A stretch of 64,000 bases of DNA. Source: Roseiconus nitratireducens. Its GTDB lineage: Bacteria > Planctomycetota > Planctomycetia > Pirellulales > Pirellulaceae. The DNA is taken from the NCBI RefSeq assembly GCF_008629675.1, contig NZ_VWOX01000011.1:186001-250000 (forward strand), written 5' to 3'. Made by a program: the position numbers and the translations under genes. How positions within the stretch are numbered: the first letter of the stretch is position 1; each line of letters opens with the position of its first letter. This document shows positions 26,069-35,277 of this stretch, piece by piece. The notes under the pieces are model-generated. The model made no database searches. It saw only the letters and a program-made list of their open reading frames with translations, and was not told the DNA's origin.

Positions 26069-28117
26069 TCAGAAGAAGAACTTGCAAAGCCATTCATAGA
26101 TTTCGTGGAAGAACACGAAACCGCTGGCCGCGCGGCCGCAGTGGATGTTGGCGATCACCGAGGCACCGGGGCTGGGCGACAGGTCCCGCAGCGGCGTCTG
26201 GCTCGGCAAAGCTTCCATTTCGATCACCGCCCCGTGCTCCTCGTGGGACTCCGCCCGATTCGAAATGCTGGTGACCGGCAATGCCGCTTCCAAGGCATCC
26301 ATCGTCGGATCGGTCGCCAGGATGTAGGTCACGCGAAGGTCGTCGTCGCCGCCGCGCTCCTTGACGTAATGGTCCAGGTGCCCCTCGCGTTTTTCGGGCA
26401 GCTCCAGCTTCAGCGAGTAGGGCTTGCTCAAGTCCGCGACTTCCAGCAACACCTGGCCGGTCATGATCGGCCGACTGCGAAGGGTGTCCTCCACGTCCCA
26501 GGTCGTGACCACGCCGTCGATCGGCGAACGAATGATCAATTGCGACTCGCGTTCCCGCTGCAGTGCCAATTTCTTACGAAGCGATTCGATTTTGGTTTCC
26601 AACTCGAATTCCTGGCCCTGCAACGCGGTCCGGTCGGCCGGTTCCAGTTGCCCGTACTGCTGCGCTTTGACCTTCCGCAATTCGGCCAGTGCGCTGCGCA
26701 ATTGCCCTTCCAACTCTTCCAACTGGATGGCGATGTCGGGATTCCGCAGCCGGACCAGCTCCTGACCGGCCGTGACCTTGCTGTTTCGTTGCACCAGGAC
26801 GTCGATCACTTCACCGTCAATGGCTGCGAAGATTTGGCGCCGGACCGTCGGCTCCAAGGTTCCTTCGGCCGACAGATTGAAGTCCTTTTTGATGAACGTC
26901 AGGCCCGCGATGACGGCGGCGATCAGCCCCACCACGGCCAACGTCTTGGGCAACGTTCGGGCTCTGAGGATCCAGGTGGCCCGGCCCAGCAGACGCCACA
27001 GCGGCATCAGGAACAGGTTGCTGTGCGATTGGGAGTTGGCGATGGCCCGCGTGCCGTGCTCATAGACCAGGTCGCAGCGCTGCCGAAAGATCTCCTGGGG
27101 GATGTCGGTCTCGATCTGCTCGACGATCAACGCCCCAATGACCTCGCCGCGGTGGGCGTCATCGCGATCGATTTCGCCGGCGGCGCCCTCTTCCTCGCCC
27201 CCCAGTTTCCGTTGCGGCTCGCGCAACGGCAGGACGGCGATGTTCCGGCCGTAGGATTGGTCGACGTAATCTTCCAGCGCTTCTTCGATCTGCGGCGGCA
27301 AATCTTCGGTCGCCCCGTCGTGCCACAACGGTTCCCCCGCCGCGACCACGCGGGTGGCCAACCGGTTGAGCGCGGTGACGATGTTGGAACGATTTTCGAT
27401 CGTGTCCTGGCCACTGATCGCTTCGACCTTGCACTTGCGTCCCTTCTTGATCGCCACGCTGACGCGGTCGCAACCGATCAGGCGGCGTCCCTCGTTGGCC
27501 ACCACGTAGGCGGTCTCCTTCAAGTCCAATGACTCATGCGCCGCTCGGGCGAACGAGTCCGCCTGCTGCCAAAGTGTTTGTCGATCGCCCAACGATCGAA
27601 GCTTTTGGCTCCGCAGCCACTCGGCGGCCAGCGAACACATCTGCTCCAGAAACCGCAGGTAACCACGCTGCGTCTCCGGCGCCGTGTCCGGGCGTTGAAA
27701 GATTTCGATCAACCCGTCCTTGTGCCCGTCGTGGGCCAGGGCCCCGAGCACCAACAGGTAACGCGTCGGGTTGCCACCCGATTCGCCGTCGCTGGTTCCG
27801 CTGTAGGGAGGCACCAACAGTGATTGGCCGGCATTGGCCGCGCGGCTGATCAAGCGGGAGTGACGCACCGAGTCGTCGGTGTCATCGGCCAGAATCGACG
27901 GCTCGGCATTGATCTGGTACTGCAGCTTGAGGTGCTTGTCGTCGTCGAGCAGCCAGATCGCTCCGCCGGCGGCGGCCAACGCGGTGATGATCCGGGAAAG
28001 CAGCTCGGGATAAAACTCCTCCGCGGTGGCTCCGCTTTTTGCCAACGAGGCAATCTCATTGACCAGGCCGCGGATCTGCGCCTTGGTTTCTTCGACGGTT
28101 TGTTGGTTGACCGACAT
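26069..28117 (-). CDS. GAF-domain HlyD adaptor
   Basis: The 682-residue protein has two GAF-like regions in its cytoplasmic N-terminal half (about 30-190 and 200-380; GGAIWLLDDDKHLKLQY and LIGCDRVSVAIKKGRKCKVE). One membrane helix follows (about 395-415, LAVVGLIAAVIAGLTFIKK). The periplasmic HlyD part has lipoyl halves (IFAAIDGEVIDVLVQRNSKV and SQLIIRSPIDGVVTTWDVED) around a coiled coil, and the tail ends in an aromatic segment (FFHEIYEWLCKFFF). A sensor-like GAF pair joined to an adaptor suggests cytoplasmic ligand input to an export assembly. It is first in a three-gene same-strand set. Confidence 0.88.
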   Translation of the reverse strand: MSVNQQTVEETKAQIRGLVNEIASLAKSGATAEEFYPELLSRIITALAAAGGAIWLLDDDKHLKLQYQINAEPSILADDTDDSVRHSRLISRAANAGQSLLVPPYSGTSDGESGGNPTRYLLVLGALAHDGHKDGLIEIFQRPDTAPETQRGYLRFLEQMCSLAAEWLRSQKLRSLGDRQTLWQQADSFARAAHESLDLKETAYVVANEGRRLIGCDRVSVAIKKGRKCKVEAISGQDTIENRSNIVTALNRLATRVVAAGEPLWHDGATEDLPPQIEEALEDYVDQSYGRNIAVLPLREPQRKLGGEEEGAAGEIDRDDAHRGEVIGALIVEQIETDIPQEIFRQRCDLVYEHGTRAIANSQSHSNLFLMPLWRLLGRATWILRARTLPKTLAVVGLIAAVIAGLTFIKKDFNLSAEGTLEPTVRRQIFAAIDGEVIDVLVQRNSKVTAGQELVRLRNPDIAIQLEELEGQLRSALAELRKVKAQQYGQLEPADRTALQGQEFELETKIESLRKKLALQRERESQLIIRSPIDGVVTTWDVEDTLRSRPIMTGQVLLEVADLSKPYSLKLELPEKREGHLDHYVKERGGDDDLRVTYILATDPTMDALEAALPVTSISNRAESHEEHGAVIEMEALPSQTPLRDLSPSPGASVIANIHCGRAASGFVFFHEIYEWLCKFFF

Positions 28118-28419
28118 GGATCAGCTGTGGCGAGCACGGAAAAGAGGGGGAACAAACAACGGCAAACGCGACAGTACTGAAAAGCGAATTACGTTTCCAC
28201 GTTGACCTGCAAGCAGCACCGGAGGGACAAACCGGAATCGGCCACTGGGCTACCGAGCGTTTCAATGGGCCACCGAGCAGTCCGCTGGGCCGGCCACCAA
28301 GCAGGCGCCGATCGGGCCGACGCCGCCTGCCGCTGCGGGACTGCCGCGGAGGCGACTCCGAGGGTTTTCCCCGATTCGGCTCGACAGTTTATACAGTTTG
28401 TATATGATTGTCTACAGAA
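28118..28419. other. 302-bp divergent promoter region
   Basis: It separates the leftward HlyD operon from a rightward small gene. It contains imperfect direct repeats of the type TGGGCCACCGAGC near 28250-28310 and the palindrome at 28390-28404. No coding signal was found. Confidence 0.4.
28390..28404. promoter_or_regulatory. 15-bp AT-rich palindrome TATACA-GTT-TGTATA
   Basis: Perfect 6-bp arms (28390-28395 and 28399-28404) with a 3-nt spacer lie 16 bp before the ATG at 28420, in an otherwise GC-rich region. It could be an operator for a dimeric repressor or contain -10-like hexamers. Confidence 0.4.
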
Positions 28420-28848
28420 ATGACTGAGTCCTCCAGCGAAACGTCCCCCGGCGAAACCGACGCCGCCCTCGCCGCCGATCTGCTCGGCGATTTGCAACGG
28501 CAGATGAGCCGTTTGCAGCGTGAAATCCGGCTGGCGATCCAGGCCCAGCTGGGCCAGATGACCGGCCGTTCGCTGGGATCGCTGGAAGCCAATCGCGCCC
28601 TGGCCCAGTCGATCCACGAGATGCTGGACAGCCACGGGCTGCGGGTCCGTTGCTGCCAGTGCGGCCACCCGGCAATCCTCCGCGTCTCACCCCGGGCCGG
28701 GGCGACCGATGGCGTGTTCGTGTTTGACCACACCATCGACGGCCGGCGCACCTTTCACGGCGGGCGAACGGTGATCCCGGAGATCCACGTGGTGGCCAAG
28801 CCGGCCCGCAAGCCGCGACGCTCCGCCGAAAAGCGGGCGGCCGGCTAA
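28420..28848 (+). CDS. Small planctomycete protein with CCQCG motif
   Basis: The 142-residue protein starts at the ATG at 28420; a TTG at 28408 is also in frame. A helical N-terminal half (LLGDLQRQMSRLQREIRLAI) is followed by CCQCGHPAILRVSP, then strands (GVFVFDHTIDGRRTFHGG) and a basic tail (KPARKPRRSAEKRAAG). The Cys pair CxxC could be half of a zinc site. The basic tail would suit nucleic-acid binding, but this is inference. The family is not recognised. It is divergent from the HlyD operon. Confidence 0.7.
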   Translation: MTESSSETSPGETDAALAADLLGDLQRQMSRLQREIRLAIQAQLGQMTGRSLGSLEANRALAQSIHEMLDSHGLRVRCCQCGHPAILRVSPRAGATDGVFVFDHTIDGRRTFHGGRTVIPEIHVVAKPARKPRRSAEKRAAG

Positions 28849-29026
28849 CTGATTTATTGGCCCGCATCACTTCGCGATCGCGATCCTTGCCAGGGATACG
28901 GGACAAGCCCGGGCGTGGAGTTTGCGTCACCGCCACCGTCTGTCGACGGTAGCGACTTGGCCGGCTGCGAGTTGGATCCGCGTTGGACGCGTTTTCCTCT
29001 TCCCGGGCTCTGGTATCATCGGCGTC

Positions 29027-29575
29027 ATGAATGATTCCTCTCCGACACCGACCCTGCCGACACCGGCGGCCGCCACCGAAATCTTGTCGGCTGCCATCGA
29101 GCAAATCCGATTCGCCCGCCAGTACACGTTGCAGCTGCTCGACGCCACTCCCGAAGCATCGTGGTTCACGATTCCGGAGGGCCTGCCGACGCATATCGCC
29201 TGGCAGGTCGGCCACCTAGCTGTCGCCCAATATGGGCTGCTGATGTTTCGCATCCGTGGCCGTCGCCCGGAAGACCTGGACCTGATTCCGGGGCGGTTCC
29301 GCAAAGCTTACGGGCGGTCATCCGAGCCGAAGGCTGATCCCGCCGGACAACCAACGCCGGCGGAATTGCGGGATCGGCTGACCCAGGTGCTGGAGACGGG
29401 ACTCTCGGAGCTGGAATCACTCGCGCCCGACGTCTTGCTGGAACCGGTCGACATGCCGTACGCGGCCTACCCGATCAAGTTGGGCGCGATCCTGTTCTGT
29501 CCGCTGCACGAACACATCCACGCGGGCCAGATCGGTTTGCTGCGCCGCGCGCTGGGATTGGATCCGGTGCGATAG
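29027..29575 (+). CDS. DinB-like metal-binding protein
   Basis: The 182-residue protein starts at the ATG at 29027 (NDSSPTPTLPTPAAATE). The four-helix DinB pattern is clear: a helix with IRFARQYTLQLL, WQVGHLAVAQYGLL contributing the first His, and PLHEHIHAGQIGLLRRALG giving the C-terminal His pair (HxxxH). DinB/YfiT-type proteins bind a divalent metal and many are thiol-dependent transferases or of unknown function. The substrate is unknown and it stands alone. Confidence 0.88.
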   Translation: MNDSSPTPTLPTPAAATEILSAAIEQIRFARQYTLQLLDATPEASWFTIPEGLPTHIAWQVGHLAVAQYGLLMFRIRGRRPEDLDLIPGRFRKAYGRSSEPKADPAGQPTPAELRDRLTQVLETGLSELESLAPDVLLEPVDMPYAAYPIKLGAILFCPLHEHIHAGQIGLLRRALGLDPVR

Positions 29576-29583
29576 TTTGCCCT

Positions 29584-29609
29584 GGTTCCAAGGCTCCCGC
29601 CTTGGAACC
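29584..29609. repeat. Dispersed palindrome, GGTTCCAAGG family
   Basis: Arms GGTTCCAAGGC (29584-29594) and GCCTTGGAACC (29599-29609) begin a ~120-bp intergenic element that runs to about 29700. Related copies lie at 37836-37861, 37995-38020 and, reversed, 52269-52294. Confidence 0.7.
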
Positions 29610-29714
29610 GACTGTCTTGCCGGCTCCGCCGGCGAACGATCAGCAGAGCTGACGGAGCCAGCGTTCAGCGCGTTCCCGGGCGGGACCCCGGGAACGAGGG
29701 GGCGAATCGCGGCA

Positions 29715-32700
29715 TCAGGTGGTGACCCGGCTACCGTCCCACCAGGCGTTGTTGCGGTTCCAGATCTCCTCGGGGATGTCCTCGGGATCCGCCTGGTCAT
29801 CAAACCATTCGTCGTTGATGGCTCGATGAGCGGCGTTCAAAGTTTTGGCCGCGCGCTCCTCGGTGCTGATTTTCCCGTCAGCCGGCTCCCTTTCGAACCA
29901 GGCCCAACCGATCGCCGGTTGAGGACGTCCCTGCGACGGTTCCGGTTCCGGTGGCTCGCGCGGGGGCTCCGGCTCTCGGGGCACGTACACCGTTTTCACC
30001 ACGGTGCGTGGCGGCGGAGCGGGACGCGTCTTTTCGACGACGACGACCTTGGGCGGTGGCGGCTGAACCGGCTCCGGTTCGGGTTCCGGCTCGAGTTCCA
30101 ACTCGGGCTCCGGTTCCGGTCCAGGTTCCTCCGGCAGCGGTTCTTCCACGACCAGCTCTTCCTCGTATTCGGGTTCCTCGACGATCGGCTCGGGTTCCTC
30201 GTACACAATGTCCTCGACCTCTTCGGGCAGCAGGACCGTTGCCCGCCCCGGTTTGCCCTGGGCCGGAAGCTGACGGACCTCGACGCCGATCGAATGGAAG
30301 ATCTCCACGATGTGGTCATGGCAGGTGAACATCAAAACCTGGTGACCGAGTTCTGCAAACATCCGGAGGGTGTCGGCGGCGTGCAGGGCACGGTCGCCGT
30401 CGAAGTTCACCAGGACGTCGTCCAGCACCAGCGGCAGCATCACGCCTCGGCGGGCATACGCGGCGGCCAGAGACAGCCGCAGCGCGATGAACACCGCCTC
30501 CCGCGTTCCCCGGCTAAGCACTTCCAAAGGCAGGTCCTTTCCATCGGCGCTATCGATCTTCAGCTGGTTGGTTCCCAGCGGCGTCCAGATCCGCGTGTAC
30601 TTGCCATCGGTCAGACGGCCCAGGAAGGACGACGCTTCGCGGAGTGTTTCCGGCTGTCGTTCGCGTTCGAATTTGCCGCACACCTCTTCGACCAGGCAAC
30701 TGGCGGTCGCCAGAATCTGCCAGCGTTGGGCAACGCCGTCGATCTTGCGATTGACACAACCGAGTTCCAGCTGGGCGACCATCAACCGGTTGTCTTCCGC
30801 CAGGTGCTTCATGTCGGCGGCCAATTCTCCCTGCTGGGTTCGCAGCGTTGCGATGCGTTCCTGCGTTTCGGCGACGCGCGTGGTCAGCAGATCCCACCGC
30901 TTTTCCAAAGCGGATTGGCTGCTGCCTTCGATCGGTTCAGCAACGTCGTCGTAGGACAGGTTGCCGGAGATCATCGATCGGATCTGTTTGTCGACCGCCT
31001 CCCACTGCTCACGCAACTCCACCAAACTCGCCTTGCTGTCGACCATCTCGTAGAACTGCTCGGCGGTGGCGACGCCACACTTGGCCCACAGCGTGCGACG
31101 CTGTTGTTCGCCGCGTTCGATGGCACGGGCGTGAGCGGCGTGCTGACGCTTGAGCTGCGCATCCTGCTCTTTCAGATCGCGGCGACGTTTGATCCAGTGT
31201 TGCTGGCGTGCCAACTCTTCCTGCAAGTGATTGAGTTGCTCCAACGGTCCGACACGGCTGACGCGTCGCGGCGACGGCGCCTCGGAAGCTTCGTTTTGAG
31301 CGGAAGCAGGCGGCCGACTCGGATCGCGGTCGGAGCGTTTTTCGGATGTCGCTGTCTCGGCTTGTCGCTGGGCTTTGCGATCGTCTTCGTTGACTTCCAA
31401 AGATTCCAGGTACAGCGATTCGATTCGCTTGGCCAGCCCTTGTCGTTCGCGGACCCGCTGATCTTTCTCGGCTTGCAATTCTTCCAGACGACGCAGGCTG
31501 CTTTGCACCGTTTCGTAGCCTTCGCTCAGCTTGCGCACGCTTCGCGGCGACATCGAATCGGCCAGCCCAAGTTTCTTCAACGTCGAGGTCCATTCCCGCC
31601 GGGCCGCCTTGAGCTGCTCAGCGGCCTTGACCGCTTTGGCCCGGGCCGCTTCATAAGACTGCTTGGCCGCCGCGTGGGCGTGGTAGGATGGCATGGTCGC
31701 CTCCAGATCCGCCAACAGCAGTTCGGCCTGCCGCACGCGAAACTCGATCGGCTGGCTGCTGCCTGGAAGGTCCGAATCCACTTCATCGCGTTCGGCTTCC
31801 AGCTCTCGGATTTGTCTCCGCAACGTGTCGATCTGGCGATCACAATCCTCCCGGTCCTGGGCCGTGGATCGCTGGCCGTTCTGCTTGCTCAAGAAGTACA
31901 CGGCAAGCGACATCGCGCCAAAGAACAGCCACAACATGCCCGCGGTCGGTGTCGGTTCACCGGCCAGGAACCAGGTCAATCCCAGCAGGTGCGAGAAAGC
32001 CACGATCAGACAGCAGCCGCCGACCACGAACGGCAGCCCCATCAGCAACAATCGATCCAGCGGCAAAACTTCGGCGGTCGACAGGTCGACCGATTCGTTT
32101 TCCAACGATCGGTAGTGCCGCTTGATCTTTTCGATGTGCTCACCCAACTGCATCCGCCGGCGCAGCGAGGCCAGATGTTCGTTCTCTTCGCGGATCGCCT
32201 GCTGCAAGTCCGCCGAACGCGTCCGCTGCAAGACTTCACCGAGTTCTTCTTCGTATTGGTCGATCCGCTTCTTGTAATCCAAGCCCTCGGCACGAGCCTG
32301 TTTGAGCAGGAACAACTGCTCCTTGACGCGTTTGGCGGGCCCGGCGAGCGCTGACAGGGTTTGCCGCGACAGGTCGGGCATTTGGGACAGGTCACCATCC
32401 AGCAAGGACTCACGATCTTCGTCGCTCAGCCCCAGCCGTTCAGCGTCGGTCGCCAGCTGGCCGCGGGCTTTCCCGATTTGCGTGTCGACCTTGGCTATCT
32501 GCTCTTCGAGCGCTTCGACCCACGTGGCCTGCTCGGTCGCCGCTTCGATCCGGCCCTGCAGCTCCAGCATCCGTTGGCTGACCGGAAGCTGCGCCGCCTT
32601 GTCGCGCAGCTCTCTGCGCTTCTGCTTGACCTCGTCCAGTTTCTTGCGACGCTCGTCGATCAAAGCTTCGATCTGCACCAGTTGCCCCGGCGCTTCATCG

Positions 32701-33530
32701 GGCAAATGGGTCTCCGCCTCGATCGCTTTGATCTCTTCGCGCAACTTGCGGCGTTTCTGCCAGGGGTCGAACACGTTGACGGCGGCTTCGACGTGCCGCG
32801 CCTCTTTCTCCCACGCGGCAATCCGCTGGCCCAGGTCGTTGATCTCTTGTTGTTGGGTTTGCCGCAAGCTGGCCAGTTCGCTCCAGCGACGACTCTGGCC
32901 GGTCAACTTTTGAACTTCATCCCGCAGCTGTTCGCGGCGGCGCAGCAGCGAATCCAGTTTGTCGGCGTCCTCGCGAGCCTGTTTGGCGGAGCCGCCCACC
33001 AGCGACTTGCGGCCCTCGCGGAGCGAACGAATCACGTCCACCAGGGACACCCGATCCAGCCCGCTGGAAAGCTTGTACAACTCGTCCGCCGCGGCGGTGT
33101 CATCGAGCGTGTTGAGTTCTTGAAGTTCGCGCATGCCGATGGCGAACACGTTGGTAAAGATTGGTTCGTCGATCTGACCCAACAGCATGCTCAACCGGTG
33201 CTGGCCTTGAACCAGTCCGTCCTGGCCGGTCACGGTCAGTTGGCCGGTGACGCTGGAATCGGTCATCTGGGCGTGGCGACGGATCTGGTAGCCGCCACCG
33301 GGGCCGGTCACGCGAATCGCACCGCCGGGTGTGCCGCCGTACAAGGGTGGCAGGTACTTTTCGCGACGCTCCGGCGTGAACCCGTACAGCATCGAACGCA
33401 AGAATTGCATGACCGTCGTCTTTCCGGCCTCGTTGGGTCCGTAGAACAACGTCATCCCATCGGGCAACGAATCGATGCTCAGCCCGGTCCAGACGCCGAA
33501 CCCGTCGATTTGCAGGTCTTTGACTTTCAT
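29715..33530 (-). CDS. YhaN-like SMC-type ATPase with Pro/Glu-rich tail
   Basis: The 1271-residue protein starts at the ATG at 33530, which overlaps the upstream phosphoesterase stop (ATGA). Walker A GPNEAGKTT is at 31-39. Long coiled coils are interrupted near residue 500 by two hydrophobic helices (LLLMGLPFVVGGCCLIVAF and AGMLWLFFGAMSLAVYFL), as in YhaN. The signature LSRGTREAVFIALRLSLAAA and Walker B PLVLDDVLVNFD are at about 1000-1050. After the ATPase ends, about 170 residues are rich in Pro-Glu repeats (EPEPELELEPEPEPEPVQPP), with a small folded end. This is the SbcC-like partner of the next gene upstream. YhaN/YhaO pairs are thought to handle DNA ends at the membrane. The tail is unusual. 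Confidence 0.9.
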   Translation of the reverse strand: MKVKDLQIDGFGVWTGLSIDSLPDGMTLFYGPNEAGKTTVMQFLRSMLYGFTPERREKYLPPLYGGTPGGAIRVTGPGGGYQIRRHAQMTDSSVTGQLTVTGQDGLVQGQHRLSMLLGQIDEPIFTNVFAIGMRELQELNTLDDTAAADELYKLSSGLDRVSLVDVIRSLREGRKSLVGGSAKQAREDADKLDSLLRRREQLRDEVQKLTGQSRRWSELASLRQTQQQEINDLGQRIAAWEKEARHVEAAVNVFDPWQKRRKLREEIKAIEAETHLPDEAPGQLVQIEALIDERRKKLDEVKQKRRELRDKAAQLPVSQRMLELQGRIEAATEQATWVEALEEQIAKVDTQIGKARGQLATDAERLGLSDEDRESLLDGDLSQMPDLSRQTLSALAGPAKRVKEQLFLLKQARAEGLDYKKRIDQYEEELGEVLQRTRSADLQQAIREENEHLASLRRRMQLGEHIEKIKRHYRSLENESVDLSTAEVLPLDRLLLMGLPFVVGGCCLIVAFSHLLGLTWFLAGEPTPTAGMLWLFFGAMSLAVYFLSKQNGQRSTAQDREDCDRQIDTLRRQIRELEAERDEVDSDLPGSSQPIEFRVRQAELLLADLEATMPSYHAHAAAKQSYEAARAKAVKAAEQLKAARREWTSTLKKLGLADSMSPRSVRKLSEGYETVQSSLRRLEELQAEKDQRVRERQGLAKRIESLYLESLEVNEDDRKAQRQAETATSEKRSDRDPSRPPASAQNEASEAPSPRRVSRVGPLEQLNHLQEELARQQHWIKRRRDLKEQDAQLKRQHAAHARAIERGEQQRRTLWAKCGVATAEQFYEMVDSKASLVELREQWEAVDKQIRSMISGNLSYDDVAEPIEGSSQSALEKRWDLLTTRVAETQERIATLRTQQGELAADMKHLAEDNRLMVAQLELGCVNRKIDGVAQRWQILATASCLVEEVCGKFERERQPETLREASSFLGRLTDGKYTRIWTPLGTNQLKIDSADGKDLPLEVLSRGTREAVFIALRLSLAAAYARRGVMLPLVLDDVLVNFDGDRALHAADTLRMFAELGHQVLMFTCHDHIVEIFHSIGVEVRQLPAQGKPGRATVLLPEEVEDIVYEEPEPIVEEPEYEEELVVEEPLPEEPGPEPEPELELEPEPEPEPVQPPPPKVVVVEKTRPAPPPRTVVKTVYVPREPEPPREPPEPEPSQGRPQPAIGWAWFEREPADGKISTEERAAKTLNAAHRAINDEWFDDQADPEDIPEEIWNRNNAWWDGSRVTT

Positions 33531-34801
33531 GATGTTTGCACCCACTGCGGCTTGCCGCCGCGTAGCAGTTCGACGCCGATCAGCGTCGCCTGGTCCAAGG
33601 TTTCTTGACGGCGTGTTTCGGGAACTTCGGCCAACAGGCTGGTCGCGGTGGTCGCCAGCGACGGATGCTCCTCGGTCATCGGCAACAGGTTGATGCCGGC
33701 GGAATCTTTCTTGCGATGCTCTGCGGCGACGCGCAAGTAATCGCCCAGAATCGTGTCTTCCTCGTGCCACGACTTGGGGTACTTCTGCGGCGGACGAACC
33801 CGCAGCCGGGTCGACCAGGCCGCCGGGGCGCCGTGTCCGTATTCGCGTCGAACCCACTGCAACAACTCTTCCGGATCGCCGATTGCCGAAAGCGATTCGC
33901 CGTTGCTGGCGACGATCTCCCAGCCGATGATCAGGTTCCGGCCGCCGGCTTCGTGCTCCAGACGCACCAACCGCTCGCCCATCAAGTTGTGAATCGTTCC
34001 GACCGCAGCGATGTCGGCCGCATCCAGCCGGACCTGGCAATAGCGGAACACGTCGGTCGGCATTTCATGAACCCGCAGGTTCAATTCCGCGTCGACATCG
34101 ACGATCGAGAAGCCGTGTGGGCCGGTCTCCCCAAGCGAACGTCCCTGCGGGGTGCCGCTGTAGAGCGCTGCAACTTCACCTTCCGATTCCAGCTCTTCGC
34201 GGTTGTGTTTGCCGCCCAAGCACCAGAAGTCGAAGCGGGCTTCCGAGAGGGTTTCCAGATTCGCATCGCCGTGTCCGATGCCGATGGTGAACTCGTCACT
34301 GGCCTCGCTCTGATATCCCGGCACGTGCAGCGACGCCCGTCCGTCGGTGCTGCGACCGACCACACGACAAATCGTGCGTCCCCCACGCGACACTTCGATC
34401 GTGCTGGGATGGTCTTTGGAGAACAACGTCACGTTGGGCGGCATCGCGCAGGCTTCCGGCCACTTCTGCGGATCGTCCGCGCCGCCGGCGGCCCAGTACA
34501 CCGGTGTCTCCGCATCGTGCAACCGCTGGAATTGCTCCAGCAGAAAGTTCATGCCGTAGGGCCCGGCCGCCTGCGGATGAAGCAGATCGCCGGACAGCAC
34601 GACAAAATCGATGTTGTTGGACAGGGCCGCGTCGAAGACGGCTCGCACGGCATCATGGGGCGCCGACGCCAGCTTGTCACGAAGCGGCGGCGGCAGCTCA
34701 TCCAGATCGCCCAGCGGTCTTTCCAAATGAAAATCGCTGGCATGGATGAATCGAAAAGATTCGCCCGGCATCGGTTCCCTCCGTGTTCGCTCCGTCGTCA
34801 T
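33527..34801 (-). CDS. YhaO/SbcD-like metallophosphoesterase with altered metal motifs
   Basis: The 424-residue protein (a start at the Met at 34771 is equally possible) has the calcineurin-type fold: ASDFHLERPL (D23, H25), SGDLLH (D72, H75) and GIGHGD (H178). The usual GNHD is replaced by GGADD (106-110), and GHxH is replaced by GGKH (196-199), losing one His. Several expected Mn-ligands are therefore missing while others remain. Family members are 3'-5' nucleases that work with an SMC-type ATPase; this one is directly upstream of, and overlaps, the YhaN-like gene. Nuclease activity should not be assumed. Confidence 0.88.
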   Translation of the reverse strand: MTTERTRREPMPGESFRFIHASDFHLERPLGDLDELPPPLRDKLASAPHDAVRAVFDAALSNNIDFVVLSGDLLHPQAAGPYGMNFLLEQFQRLHDAETPVYWAAGGADDPQKWPEACAMPPNVTLFSKDHPSTIEVSRGGRTICRVVGRSTDGRASLHVPGYQSEASDEFTIGIGHGDANLETLSEARFDFWCLGGKHNREELESEGEVAALYSGTPQGRSLGETGPHGFSIVDVDAELNLRVHEMPTDVFRYCQVRLDAADIAAVGTIHNLMGERLVRLEHEAGGRNLIIGWEIVASNGESLSAIGDPEELLQWVRREYGHGAPAAWSTRLRVRPPQKYPKSWHEEDTILGDYLRVAAEHRKKDSAGINLLPMTEEHPSLATTATSLLAEVPETRRQETLDQATLIGVELLRGGKPQWVQTS

Positions 34802-35277
34802 CTCCAGGCGGCGATCCGCTCTGAGCTCTCATAGCCCGATTCGCGGCGGTCACCACGCGTGTCGGACGTCGACCCACGCGCCGACGTCCGCAGCTTCTGC
34901 CCGGCCGCCGAAGATCAATCCTGCAAGAAATCGCAGCTCTCGGCAGCGCGGCCCTGCGAGTTTAGCGAAAAGACGAAAAAATCACCAAGCCAGTTTTTTC
35001 GGCTCGCCGTCATACGTTTTCGAACGGTTGCTAGCAATCGCAAACCGCTCAGCCGGACAGCACCACTTCCCATCAAAAACACCGTGATTTGCAGTGCAAT
35101 CAGCGGCAAGACGCTAGCCGCCGGTGGATGCGAGAGAATCCGCGGCTAGCGCCACGCGGCTCACGCAAAATGCGTTGTCCAGCGAGGCTCTGTCTGAAAG
35201 GCTCTGTCTGAAAGAGCGTCGCGACGCTCGCCAGAGCGTCGCTTTCCGCCGCGGCGGTCATCGCCCCAATACACGCC
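34802..35277. other. Gene-free 476-bp stretch holding a dispersed repeat
   Basis: It contains one copy of the CACCGTGATTTGCAG repeat family (about 35075-35250), with its CGCTAGCCGC stem and the palindrome at 35214-35229, and nothing else recognisable. Confidence 0.5.
35075..35250. repeat. Dispersed repeat, CACCGTGATTTGCAG family, copy 1
   Basis: Core AAAAACACCGTGATTTGCAG is followed by CGGCAAGACGCTAGCCGCCG. Ten-base-pair arms at 35112-35121 and 35142-35151 form a hairpin. A 16-bp perfect palindrome GAGCGTCGCGACGCTC lies at 35214-35229. Related copies occur at about 39358-39500 and 55485-55600. The element has no coding content; boundaries are approximate. Confidence 0.6.

Noticed and set aside
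29577..32354. 925-codon plus-strand frame opposite the YhaN-like gene
   Set aside because: Its composition (repeated Leu/Arg/Phe/Gln) and lack of motifs mark it as antisense to a long coiled-coil gene.
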